Source of the DNA: Candidatus Methanophaga sp. GoMg3.2
GTDB lineage: Archaea > Halobacteriota > Syntropharchaeia > Alkanophagales > Methanospirareceae
Direction of reading: 5' to 3'
Length of the DNA: 11,882 nucleotides
Assembly (NCBI GenBank): GCA_013180565.1
Contig: QBUN01000378.1
Location: 1-11,882 of the forward strand
In this document: piece by piece, positions 1 to 6,834 of the stretch
How the letters are laid out: each line of letters begins with the position of its first letter
Numbering within the stretch: the first letter of the stretch is position 1
Translations under genes and position numbers: made by a program
The notes under the pieces: model-generated
Database searches by the model: none
What the model saw: only the letters and a program-made list of their open reading frames with translations
Told to the model about the DNA's origin: nothing

Positions 1-691
1 GCTTTCCTACCATGAATCCAAACACAACATCAAATTCCTTATCAAAGAAAGATGAAAGGAGTGAACAATCCAATACGATACTCCTCTTGGGCTCTAACGC
101 CTCTTCCTCCAAGCCTTTACAAATCTCACACTTGTTTATATCTACAGTGAGAGGGTAAATACCCAGCTCATGCAGTGCTATCGTCGCACCACCATCGCCA
201 CATCCAATCTCAAGTGTTTTATTATTTCCGCTTAGCTCATTCTCAGTTATGAATTCGCCCAATACGTTCTTTAATACCTCTATCCTTTCTCGCGGATAAA
301 AGCTATCCTCTTTTAAATTTAAATTACAATCACAAAATAATCTGTTCACCAACCCGAGGGAATAAAACTCGACCATCCCTTCATGAAATTCCGCCTTCTC
401 CACCTCTTTTGTCTTTGCTCCTTTTACCATGCTCGCAAGAGCCTCAAATTCTTCCTTCTTGCCGCTATCTGCGATGACATCAGTAAAGATAATCAAGAAC
501 TCCAAATCTTTGTCGCGTATAGCAAGCCCTATCAGCTCTTGCTGCTTATCTAGTATCCTTATCGCTTCTACTACATCTTCCCCTTTCAACTTAGCCATGT
601 ATTCGAGCGTCCTGCCCAGCCACTTTTGATCGGCATAGCTCTTTTCTACCAGCATAAAATCGCCTATCCCCAATAGCTCGTTTAGTTCCAT
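1..691 (-). CDS. SAM-dependent methyltransferase, 3' end cut off by the window edge
   Basis: This frame opens at an ATG (complement of 689-691) and stays open for 230 codons until it leaves the window, so the C-terminus is missing. Residues 1-130 form a mostly helical N-terminal region I do not recognise. The class I methyltransferase core follows: motif I LEIGCGDGG at residues 160-168 (the SAM-binding glycine loop), an acidic end of strand beta-2 at D184 (TVDIN) that would bind the SAM ribose, and a hydrophobic FDVVFGF strand at about 220-226 in the motif IV position. A CEIC pair lies at 188-191. The methyl acceptor cannot be told from what is visible. A TATA box about 35 nt upstream gives the gene its own promoter, 95 nt beyond the end of nrdG. 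The methyltransferase class is secure; the biological role is unknown. Confidence 0.85.
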   Translation of the reverse strand, partial: MELNELLGIGDFMLVEKSYADQKWLGRTLEYMAKLKGEDVVEAIRILDKQQELIGLAIRDKDLEFLIIFTDVIADSGKKEEFEALASMVKGAKTKEVEKAEFHEGMVEFYSLGLVNRLFCDCNLNLKEDSFYPRERIEVLKNVLGEFITENELSGNNKTLEIGCGDGGATIALHELGIYPLTVDINKCEICKGLEEEALEPKRSIVLDCSLLSSFFDKEFDVVFGFMVGK

Positions 692-720
692 CGTTTAGTT
701 AATAAACAAACAGCGGTACT

Positions 721-730
721 ATTTATATTT
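721..730 (-). promoter_or_regulatory. TATA box of the methyltransferase gene
   Basis: On the minus strand this reads AAATATAAAT, a good archaeal TATA element, preceded by CCC. Its centre is about 35 nt before the ATG at 691. Archaeal transcription normally starts about 25-27 nt after the TATA centre, so the mRNA leader would be under 10 nt. No Shine-Dalgarno site is seen, which fits a short-leader transcript. Confidence 0.6.
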
Positions 731-756
731 GGGCTGCATCCGCCAACGGAACAAAC

Positions 757-782
757 TGTGTTAATCTCTGTAATCTCGTGGT
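757..782. repeat. Degenerate copy of a phased CAC-AGATT repeat
   Basis: Read on the minus strand this contains ACCACGAGATTACAGAGATT followed by AACACA. That is three degenerate units of 10-11 bp (CACGAGATTA, CAGAGATTAA, CACAG...). The same composite sequence occurs in both arms of the inverted repeat at 11261-11386, over 10 kb away. It sits just past the nrdG stop codon and before the methyltransferase promoter. Confidence 0.6.
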
Positions 783-786
783 CATT

Positions 787-1479
787 CTACCGCACCACAC
801 ACTCGGCCACATAACTCTTTACCGCATCCCTAAAACATACTAAATCTTCATCTGTGTAAATCACCACACCATCAAGAATTTCTTGGTCCAATACCGTTTC
901 CGGCACGAATTTCTGCAAGACATAGCGTTTACTACCACGTATCAGTTTACCTATCGCCAAAATGTCGGTCTTACCGAGTTGCGATTTTACCACTGTTGTT
1001 CGAAATTCATAATCCAATCCCGCATGCATGATTAACTCGATACTATCTTTTATCTTCGCCTGGTCAACATTAGAATTAGTAATCTCCTGGTATCGTTCCA
1101 AAGGGGCTTTCACATCCATCGCAAGATAGTCCACCATATTTAATTCAATCAGTTCTCTTAATATTCCCGGATTGCTACCGTTTGTATCCAGCTTAACCAG
1201 GAAGTTCAATGATTTTATCTTTTTGGTAAAATCAATCAGGTCGGGCTGCAGTGTTGGTTCCCCACCCGTTATTTCCACCGCATCCAGCTTTCCACGCCGA
1301 GTTTGCAAAAATGCAAAGATGTCTGCCTCAGGGATGGGATGCGAGAAGAGTTTCGGGTCCACCAGCTCCGGATTGTGGCAGTACGGACACCTGAGATTGC
1401 AGCCCTGGGTAAACACAATCGCACATATCTTGCCGGGATAGTCTATTAGCGAGAAACGCTGAAAACCGCCGATTAACAT
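787..1479 (-). CDS. nrdG: Anaerobic ribonucleoside-triphosphate reductase activating protein (radical SAM)
   Basis: This is the activase of class III ribonucleotide reductase. It uses a [4Fe-4S] cluster and S-adenosylmethionine to make the glycyl radical on NrdD. The radical SAM signature CNLRCPYC is at residues 27-34 (C27, C31, C34), followed by the SAM-binding GGEP motif at 72-75. A KLDTNG strand (96-101) and a MDVKAP segment (121-126) are typical of the NrdG/PflA-type branch. At 230 aa it is longer than the roughly 155-aa E. coli enzyme and matches the longer form common in archaea and many anaerobes. It lies 42 nt downstream of nrdD on the same strand. That gap holds an AATATTTAAAT stretch (about 1501-1511) that could be a secondary TATA box giving a leaderless transcript; co-transcription with nrdD is also likely. 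Confidence 0.93.
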   Translation of the reverse strand: MLIGGFQRFSLIDYPGKICAIVFTQGCNLRCPYCHNPELVDPKLFSHPIPEADIFAFLQTRRGKLDAVEITGGEPTLQPDLIDFTKKIKSLNFLVKLDTNGSNPGILRELIELNMVDYLAMDVKAPLERYQEITNSNVDQAKIKDSIELIMHAGLDYEFRTTVVKSQLGKTDILAIGKLIRGSKRYVLQKFVPETVLDQEILDGVVIYTDEDLVCFRDAVKSYVAECVVR

Positions 1480-1521
1480 GCTATTAACATATTGGCATCA
1501 GCATTTAAATATTCTTGCCAG

Positions 1522-3774
1522 TCATTCCGTCTCATCCACATCATCACCAAAAGTAATCAAATCCAACTGTTTATACTCAACAGCCCCATAATTGCCCTTG
1601 ACACCAACAGCTTTGCTTGTTTTTGTAGTTGAATCCAACGCCCGACTCACCTTCCCTTTTCCACCGATTTCAAGTGGTTGAACTGGTTCTACGACAAAGG
1701 TCTTCCGTTTTCTAAATTCTTCCCGCTTACCTTTGTTCCACTGGTTTACCGGCCGTAGATAACCCACTACACGTGAATATACCTCGGTCTCCGCACCGCA
1801 CTCTGGACAAGTACTATGTTCCCCCGCGATATAACCATGAGATGGACATACACTAAACGTAGGCGTGAACGTGAAATAAGGCAAATGATATGACTCACAA
1901 ACTTTACGTATTAACCCCTTAATGGTATCAGGGTCTTTAACCCGCTCACCTGCGAATACATGTAATACCGTTCCTCCCGTATATTTTGTCTGGATTGCGT
2001 CCTGCAAATCTAACGCCTCGAAGACATCATCCGTGTAATTCACCGGTAGTTGTGTAGAATTAGTATAAAACGGCTCGGCTCCTGCCTTATACTCCTCTTC
2101 GTTAGCGCAGATTATTTCTGGATTCTTCTCCTTGTCTATCCTCGCCAATCTATAAGAAGTTCCCTCCGCTGGCGTAGCCTCGAGATTATAATTATTCCCC
2201 GTCTCCTCCTGGAACTCCAGTAATTTTTCACGCATAAAATCTAAAACTCTTACGGTAAACTCCCGGGATTTTTTCGCTGCAATATCCACTCCCAAGAAAT
2301 TCAAGCAGGCTTCATTCATACCCAATAAACCAATCGTAGAGAAATGGTTCTTCCAGTATTCGCCAAAACGCTCTTTTACGCCTCTCAAATAAAATTGTGT
2401 ATACGGATAAAGTTTTTCTTCCGTAAACTTCTCTAACACGCCCCTCTTTATCTCCAAACTCGCCTTTGCCAGAATCATTAACCGTTCTAAAGAGGTGAGG
2501 AACTCATCTTCGTCTTTGGCTAAATATCCAAGTCTTCCCATGTTAATCGTGACCACACCAATAGAACCGGTTAAGGGATTGGAGCCGAAAAGTCCGCCTC
2601 CTCTTACTTCTAACTCTCTATTATCTATTCTTAACCGACAGCACATGCTTCTGGCATCTTCAGGGTTCATATCAGAATTGATAAAATTACTGAAATACGG
2701 CACCCCGTATTTTGCTGTAAGTTCCCATAGACCTTCCAAATTACTATTCTCCCAGTTAAAGTCCCTGGAAATGTTATAGGTAGGGATAGGGAAAGTAAAT
2801 ACCCGGCCTTTTGCATCTCCCTCTGCCATCACTTCTAAAAAGGCCCTATTGAATAACGCCATTTCCTCCTGGAACTCATTATACGTCTCGTGCTGTAGCT
2901 TGCCACCAATAATCACGCCCTGGTCGGCGTAGTATTTAGGAACCGTCAAATCTAAGGTGATGTTTGTGAACGGAGTTTGGAATCCTACCCTTGTAGGGAC
3001 ATTTATGTTAAATATAAACTCCTGCAATGCCTGCTTCACTTCTTTGTAGCTCAAGCGATCATATCGTATGAAAGGCGCAAGAAGCGTATCAAAATTGGAG
3101 AACGCTTGCGCTCCCGCCGCCTCACCCTGAAGCGTATAAAAGAAATTCACTACCTGCCCTAAAGCGCTATGGAGATGCTTAGCTGGTTTGCTTTCTATCT
3201 TCCCCGGTGCCCCCTTGAATCCCTCTACCAAAAGGTCAAAAAGGTCCCAGCCAACACAATAAACGGAGAGAAGATTTAAGTCGTGTATATGGAAATCGCC
3301 ATTTAAATGCGCTTGCCTGATTTCCGGCGGGTAAATTTTAACCAGCCAGTAGATTTTGCTGATTTCCGACGAGACATAATTGTTTAACCCTTGTAGGGAG
3401 AACGACATATTGCTATTTTCATTCACCTGCCAGTCAATCTTCTCTAAATATTGGTCAACCAAGTCAACATTCGCTCTGGAAGTAATCTCTCTTATGCCCG
3501 CATGCTGCTCTCGATAAATAATGTACGCCTTAGCCGTTTTGCGATATGGAGAGGATAATAAAATCTCTTCGACTACATCCTGTAGCTCTTCCACTGTTGG
3601 TATATCACGGGGAATCGCCTGTTGTGCTAAATTCAAAACCTTGAGGGTCAATTTCTGCGCTATCTCAGAATCGAATTCGCCGGTCACCTCACCTGCTTTT
3701 GCAATTGCATTTGTAATCTTCTCTACTTCGAATTTTTTTACCCTACCATCTCTTTTTTCTATCTTCTTGAACAC
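1522..3774 (-). CDS. nrdD: Anaerobic (class III) ribonucleoside-triphosphate reductase
   Basis: The enzyme makes deoxyribonucleotides from NTPs without oxygen through a glycyl radical. Residues 3-95 are an ATP-cone regulatory domain (KRDGRVKKF, then the SSPYRKTAKAYIIYR end). The catalytic barrel follows, with candidate active-site cysteines at C173 (YCVGWD) and C378/C379 (MCCRLRID). A C-terminal metal site is formed by C643, H646, C656 and C659; one cysteine of the usual four is replaced by histidine in a CPSHGY motif. The glycyl radical residue is G671 in RVVGYLRPV. The start is a GTG at 3772-3774, chosen because the reading frame begins with the normal MFKKIEKRDGR N-terminus and a G-rich ribosome site ending in GGAG lies 5 nt upstream. 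Seventy-nine residues follow G671, longer than usual for the family (about 30 in the E. coli enzyme). nrdG follows directly. Confidence 0.95.
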   Translation of the reverse strand: MFKKIEKRDGRVKKFEVEKITNAIAKAGEVTGEFDSEIAQKLTLKVLNLAQQAIPRDIPTVEELQDVVEEILLSSPYRKTAKAYIIYREQHAGIREITSRANVDLVDQYLEKIDWQVNENSNMSFSLQGLNNYVSSEISKIYWLVKIYPPEIRQAHLNGDFHIHDLNLLSVYCVGWDLFDLLVEGFKGAPGKIESKPAKHLHSALGQVVNFFYTLQGEAAGAQAFSNFDTLLAPFIRYDRLSYKEVKQALQEFIFNINVPTRVGFQTPFTNITLDLTVPKYYADQGVIIGGKLQHETYNEFQEEMALFNRAFLEVMAEGDAKGRVFTFPIPTYNISRDFNWENSNLEGLWELTAKYGVPYFSNFINSDMNPEDARSMCCRLRIDNRELEVRGGGLFGSNPLTGSIGVVTINMGRLGYLAKDEDEFLTSLERLMILAKASLEIKRGVLEKFTEEKLYPYTQFYLRGVKERFGEYWKNHFSTIGLLGMNEACLNFLGVDIAAKKSREFTVRVLDFMREKLLEFQEETGNNYNLEATPAEGTSYRLARIDKEKNPEIICANEEEYKAGAEPFYTNSTQLPVNYTDDVFEALDLQDAIQTKYTGGTVLHVFAGERVKDPDTIKGLIRKVCESYHLPYFTFTPTFSVCPSHGYIAGEHSTCPECGAETEVYSRVVGYLRPVNQWNKGKREEFRKRKTFVVEPVQPLEIGGKGKVSRALDSTTKTSKAVGVKGNYGAVEYKQLDLITFGDDVDETE

Positions 3775-3779
3775 AATAT

Positions 3780-3790
3780 CTCCCCCCCCC
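3780..3790 (-). promoter_or_regulatory. Ribosome binding site of nrdD embedded in a G9 tract
   Basis: On the minus strand nine consecutive G (3790-3782) run into AG, giving a GGAG core 5 nt before the GTG start of nrdD. The spacing is right for a Shine-Dalgarno site and supports the GTG start. Upstream, AGTTATAAAG (about 3808-3817) and ATATATTCAT (about 3831-3840) are both possible TATA elements; I cannot choose between them. The homopolymer is unusual in such an AT-rich spacer. Confidence 0.6.
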
Positions 3791-3857
3791 TTATACTTAC
3801 ATAGCGACTTTATAACTTTTATGTTTGCTTATGAATATATGTTCGTATTAGATACAA

Positions 3858-4421
3858 TTATCTTCTCCCCACACAATACGCTATAAATTCCCTGGATGGA
3901 TATTCATGGATTGTTGTAGCGATAATAGCACCAGCTCCGTATTCCGCGAGAGCCAAAATCGCTTTCCCTCCCTCTTCCTTTAAAAATATCTCGCCTTCTT
4001 CTCCTACCTCCGTAAAGTAGCCATCACACATGCATTCTTCTTTTTCCACTATCATCGCTGCTTTATGCTTCTTCACCACTAATATTCTTACCCGCCTCTC
4101 CTCCATCACATATTTGAGTTTTACTGGGAGCCAGTTATATACATCCTTGTTTGAAAGCGCACCGAATATAAAGAGTGTCCCCCCCGCCTCTACAAAATCT
4201 TTTATGTGTTCACTTTTTGCTCTGAGCCCTACCAATATCTTTGAATATGTCTCATTCCCAAATCCCGCGGGTACAATTAACAATTTATAACCAGTAAGGG
4301 AAAAGAAAGGAGCAACTAAGACTATCGGTGTTACTAGTTCACAATTAAAACCCATATTCACAAGATACCGCTTAAAAGCTGTGTCTTCATCCCACAACAG
4401 TGCTATTTCCTTTTCGTCCAT
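3858..4421 (-). CDS. GATase1-like fold protein of unknown function
   Basis: This 187-aa protein has the layout of a small class I glutamine-amidotransferase-like (flavodoxin-like) domain of the BPL_N/ThuA type. There is an N-terminal IALLWDED strand and loop, a YKLLIVPAGFGN strand at 45-56, an IKDFVEAGGTLFIFG helix-strand at 73-87, and a C-terminal GAGAIIATTIHEYPSREFI segment at 162-180 where such proteins carry their histidine. The nucleophile-elbow cysteine of true amidotransferases is not present (GALSN follows the strand), so glutamine hydrolysis is not expected. C130 and C132 form a CxC pair. It lies between mcrC and nrdD with its own TATA box and a dyad at the predicted transcription start, so it is probably a separate, regulated transcript. 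The fold call is moderately sure; the function is not known. Confidence 0.7.
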   Translation of the reverse strand: MDEKEIALLWDEDTAFKRYLVNMGFNCELVTPIVLVAPFFSLTGYKLLIVPAGFGNETYSKILVGLRAKSEHIKDFVEAGGTLFIFGALSNKDVYNWLPVKLKYVMEERRVRILVVKKHKAAMIVEKEECMCDGYFTEVGEEGEIFLKEEGGKAILALAEYGAGAIIATTIHEYPSREFIAYCVGRR

Positions 4422-4422
4422 G

Positions 4423-4448
4423 GAACATTTATCTCACGCTAAATGTTC
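4423..4448 (-). promoter_or_regulatory. Perfect inverted repeat (candidate operator) at the start of the GATase-like gene
   Basis: GAACATTTA (4423-4431) and TAAATGTTC (4440-4448) are perfect reverse complements separated by 8 nt. The dyad begins one base before the ATG at 4421 and ends just before the TATA box at 4451-4460. It therefore covers the predicted transcription start, the usual place for an archaeal repressor site. A structured leader is less likely because the predicted start lies within the dyad. Confidence 0.55.
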
Positions 4449-4450
4449 TG

Positions 4451-4460
4451 ATATATTACT
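4451..4460 (-). promoter_or_regulatory. TATA box of the GATase-like gene
   Basis: The minus strand reads AGTAATATAT, centred about 34 nt before the ATG at 4421. The predicted transcript would start near 4430, leaving a leader of about 8 nt with no Shine-Dalgarno site. Confidence 0.55.
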
Positions 4461-4535
4461 AATTAAACGTCTTGCCACCTTGGTTTGATCTGTTGTATCA
4501 AGTTCAAACAATGCGTAAAGAACGTTAGTATCAAT

Positions 4536-5156
4536 TTAGGCTTTTTTTTCTTCACTCTCTTCTATTTCCCTGAGGCACATTCTCACTTTGCTCACGATTT
4601 CGTCTAGTTTATCTTGCGGAACACTCTCACGCCTCACAATGTCACTCACAATACCCACGACTTTACCCGGCGTTTCACACTCTTTATTTCTCGTGCTTAC
4701 ACCTACCTGCTCGAACTCCTCAAACGTTACCGGGCTTTGACAAAGGATGATAGCAGAAATCGGGATCTTTCTCAACTCGAGCCGCACTTTATAGATGAAA
4801 TGCTCTTTTACGTTGCCATGATGTAATACGACAAGCTTATGCCCACCGATTATATCTATCTCTTTTTGCTCCAATCCAAAAATTGAACCATGTCCACCAG
4901 TCCTTGGTGCATCACGCGGCGTCCCATTACCGGCATTCAAGACTAGTACACCGGTAGATACACCTTTGCCCCTTAATTCCGTGGTTATCTCGCATACCGG
5001 CTTTGGCACGTGCCTTGTACCCGGAGACATCGCAACCGCAACTACATCGTTCTTCCACGCTTTCGCAAATGTACCTCTCTGGGCAATACCGCCACCTAAC
5101 CCAAGCCCCTGCCCTTTCCTGCAGGCTAACACCTGCGTCTCTCTACCTACGGCCAT
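4536..5156 (-). CDS. mcrC: Methyl-coenzyme M reductase operon protein C
   Basis: McrC is a component of the ATP-dependent complex that activates methyl-coenzyme M reductase by reducing its nickel cofactor F430. The family signature is unmistakable: CRKGQGLGLGGGIAQRGTF at residues 12-30, VAMSPGTRHVPKPVCEI at 41-57, LVLNAGNGTPRDAP at 71-84, then HHGNVKEHFIYKVRLELR at 112-129 and ILCQSPVTFEEF at 137-148. Cysteines sit at 12, 55, 139, 160 and 194. The length of 206 aa is normal. The ATG overlaps the stop of the upstream A2 gene by one base (TAATG), and no clear ribosome site precedes it, so translation is probably coupled to A2. In many methanogens mcrC lies inside mcrBDCGA; here it is instead the last gene of an A2 operon, with no mcr subunit genes in the window. 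Confidence 0.95.
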   Translation of the reverse strand: MAVGRETQVLACRKGQGLGLGGGIAQRGTFAKAWKNDVVAVAMSPGTRHVPKPVCEITTELRGKGVSTGVLVLNAGNGTPRDAPRTGGHGSIFGLEQKEIDIIGGHKLVVLHHGNVKEHFIYKVRLELRKIPISAIILCQSPVTFEEFEQVGVSTRNKECETPGKVVGIVSDIVRRESVPQDKLDEIVSKVRMCLREIEESEEKKA

Positions 5157-6784
5157 TATTTTTGCTCGGTACTATATTTCAAGTCTTCTATCTCCGTTAT
5201 CTTGCCATTCTGCATCTGCGCTATCTTATCACAGACATCGTAAGCGAAATCCGTGTCGTGAGTGACAATTAAGAGTGTCACCCCAAGGTTTTCACGTGCC
5301 GCCCTTATAGAATCGGCAACGAATTTCTTTGTTATCGGGTCCATTGTGCCTGTTGGTTCATCAAGCACAGCTATTTCAGGTTCCTTCATTATTACCTGCG
5401 CAAGAGCAATACGCTGTCTTTCTCCAACGCTCAGTTCACTATGCGTTTTTGGCAGTATTTCCTCCGTTGTTTCTTCGCTGAATCCCACCCCTTGCAGAAC
5501 AAACTTCGCTTTCATCCGCCCAAGCTCTTCGGGCATCTTCAAACCGATACAGGAGGTTAGATTCGCTAATATTGTGTGTTCCGGATATAATGAGTATTCT
5601 TGATGTAGCATAACCACCCGTGCTGCCGCTTGCTCGCCCATTCCCTCCGTAGTCGCACCCCAGGCAAGCCAGACACCCGTTTCCGCCACCCGTCCCACTT
5701 CTATCCACCTATCGCCTACACGTATCTGGACAGAGCCATCCGTTAGCGGATCTACTTGAGCTATAATCCGCGATAAGCTTGTCTTTCCAGATCCACTCTT
5801 GCCTACGAGACCAAATATTTCACCCTCATTTATTGTTAGTGTGACATCATCCACTGCTTTTACCATTCCTCGCCACATGGAATAATAATACTTCTTACAA
5901 TGGTCTATCTTTATCTTCGGCTCGCCTATTTTGGTATATTCTTCACGTTCTATCGCGCCCACCTGACTCTCAAACTCTTCCACCACCGCCTTTGAATCGC
6001 CATATTTCACAATTTCACCGTTTTCAAGCCATAACGTCTTTTCTGACAGTTCTTTAATAACGTAAGGCCAGTGGGAAGTAACAACCATAGTCATCCCCGC
6101 CTTTATACTATCTAACAGCGCTTTGTGTACGAGTTTTGCAGTCTCAAAGTCTAATGTCCCCGTGGGCTCGTCTGCTAGAAGTAAGATAGGATCTAATGCA
6201 AGTTGCCTTGCGAGCACTACCCGCTGTTTCTCACCGCCACTAAGGTTAACTGCGGGGAAGGTAATACGATGCAGCATTCTAACCGACTTCAACAGATCAT
6301 AAGCTCGTTTAAACTTCTTCTCTGCTGGGTAATCCCTGCTCTCCAGTGCCTGTAGTACGTTATACATGACTGTATCATCACTGTATAACCCAAAAGTACG
6401 TTGGAGCATGATCGCAACAGCCCTTTTCACTTTCTTCCTTCCTTCTTTGTCCTTCCAGTAATTCACTTCCTTCAATTCTAATTTTGCTCCGCACTTATTA
6501 CACGCCTCACCTGCTTTACTCGGTGGATCCACCCAGTCGCATGAAGGGCACATAGCCACTCTGAAGATTATTTCGCCACTTGTGGGTGCGTATTCTTCAG
6601 TACCTCGCAGCATGTGAAGCAACGCTGATTTCCCTGAGCCACTCCGTCCAAGTAGACCCAATGACTCCCCTTCCTTTATATCTACACTCACATTCTTCAG
6701 AACTTCTTTCCCCTCGAATTCCTTACATATATCCTGTAGTTTTACTATTACCCCTTTTTCTTCCATTTCTTCCACACCCATCAT
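5156..6784 (-). CDS. atwA: Methyl-coenzyme M reductase activation protein, component A2 (second tandem copy)
   Basis: This is a soluble double ABC ATPase of the AtwA family, which couples ATP hydrolysis to reductive activation of methyl-coenzyme M reductase. NBD1 has Walker A GRSGSGKS (46-53), Q-loop MLQR (about 127-130), signature LSGGEKQR (181-188), Walker B ILLLADE (200-206) and switch H238. A zinc-ribbon-like insert follows Walker A with C79, C82, C95 and C98. NBD2 has Walker A GKSGSGKT (328-335), Q-loop HQEYSLYP, signature LSVGERQR (451-458), Walker B IAVLDE (471-476) and H509. Both sites look catalytically intact. No membrane segments are present. The gene begins ATGATG; a GAGGAG at 6801-6806 lies 16 nt upstream of the first ATG. 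It follows the first copy by 50 nt and is coupled to mcrC. The segment of NBD2 between Walker A and Q-loop (about 359-390) differs clearly from that of the first copy. Confidence 0.94.
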   Translation of the reverse strand: MMGVEEMEEKGVIVKLQDICKEFEGKEVLKNVSVDIKEGESLGLLGRSGSGKSALLHMLRGTEEYAPTSGEIIFRVAMCPSCDWVDPPSKAGEACNKCGAKLELKEVNYWKDKEGRKKVKRAVAIMLQRTFGLYSDDTVMYNVLQALESRDYPAEKKFKRAYDLLKSVRMLHRITFPAVNLSGGEKQRVVLARQLALDPILLLADEPTGTLDFETAKLVHKALLDSIKAGMTMVVTSHWPYVIKELSEKTLWLENGEIVKYGDSKAVVEEFESQVGAIEREEYTKIGEPKIKIDHCKKYYYSMWRGMVKAVDDVTLTINEGEIFGLVGKSGSGKTSLSRIIAQVDPLTDGSVQIRVGDRWIEVGRVAETGVWLAWGATTEGMGEQAAARVVMLHQEYSLYPEHTILANLTSCIGLKMPEELGRMKAKFVLQGVGFSEETTEEILPKTHSELSVGERQRIALAQVIMKEPEIAVLDEPTGTMDPITKKFVADSIRAARENLGVTLLIVTHDTDFAYDVCDKIAQMQNGKITEIEDLKYSTEQK

Positions 6785-6809
6785 ATTATATTTTATTATG
6801 CTCCTCTAT

Positions 6810-6828
6810 ACGGAAACAGAATTTCCGT
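6810..6828. other. Hairpin between the two A2 genes
   Basis: ACGGAAA (6810-6816) and TTTCCGT (6822-6828) form a perfect 7-bp stem with a 5-nt loop, extendable by two pairs if G-U is allowed. It fills much of the 50-nt spacer, 6 nt past the stop of the first A2 gene and just before the GAGGAG ribosome site of the second. No T-run follows on the minus strand, so it is not a convincing terminator. An RNA processing or stability element is more likely. Confidence 0.5.
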
Positions 6829-6834
6829 GTGAAA

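Noticed and set aside
3521..3886. 121-codon plus-strand frame across the nrdD start and its promoter
   Set aside because: It overlaps the conserved ATP-cone of nrdD and has no ribosome site or family resemblance.
4483..4509. GTTTGA/TCAAAC and TTGAT/ATCAA dyads downstream of mcrC as a terminator
   Set aside because: The stems are short and mutually exclusive and are not followed by a T-run on the minus strand.
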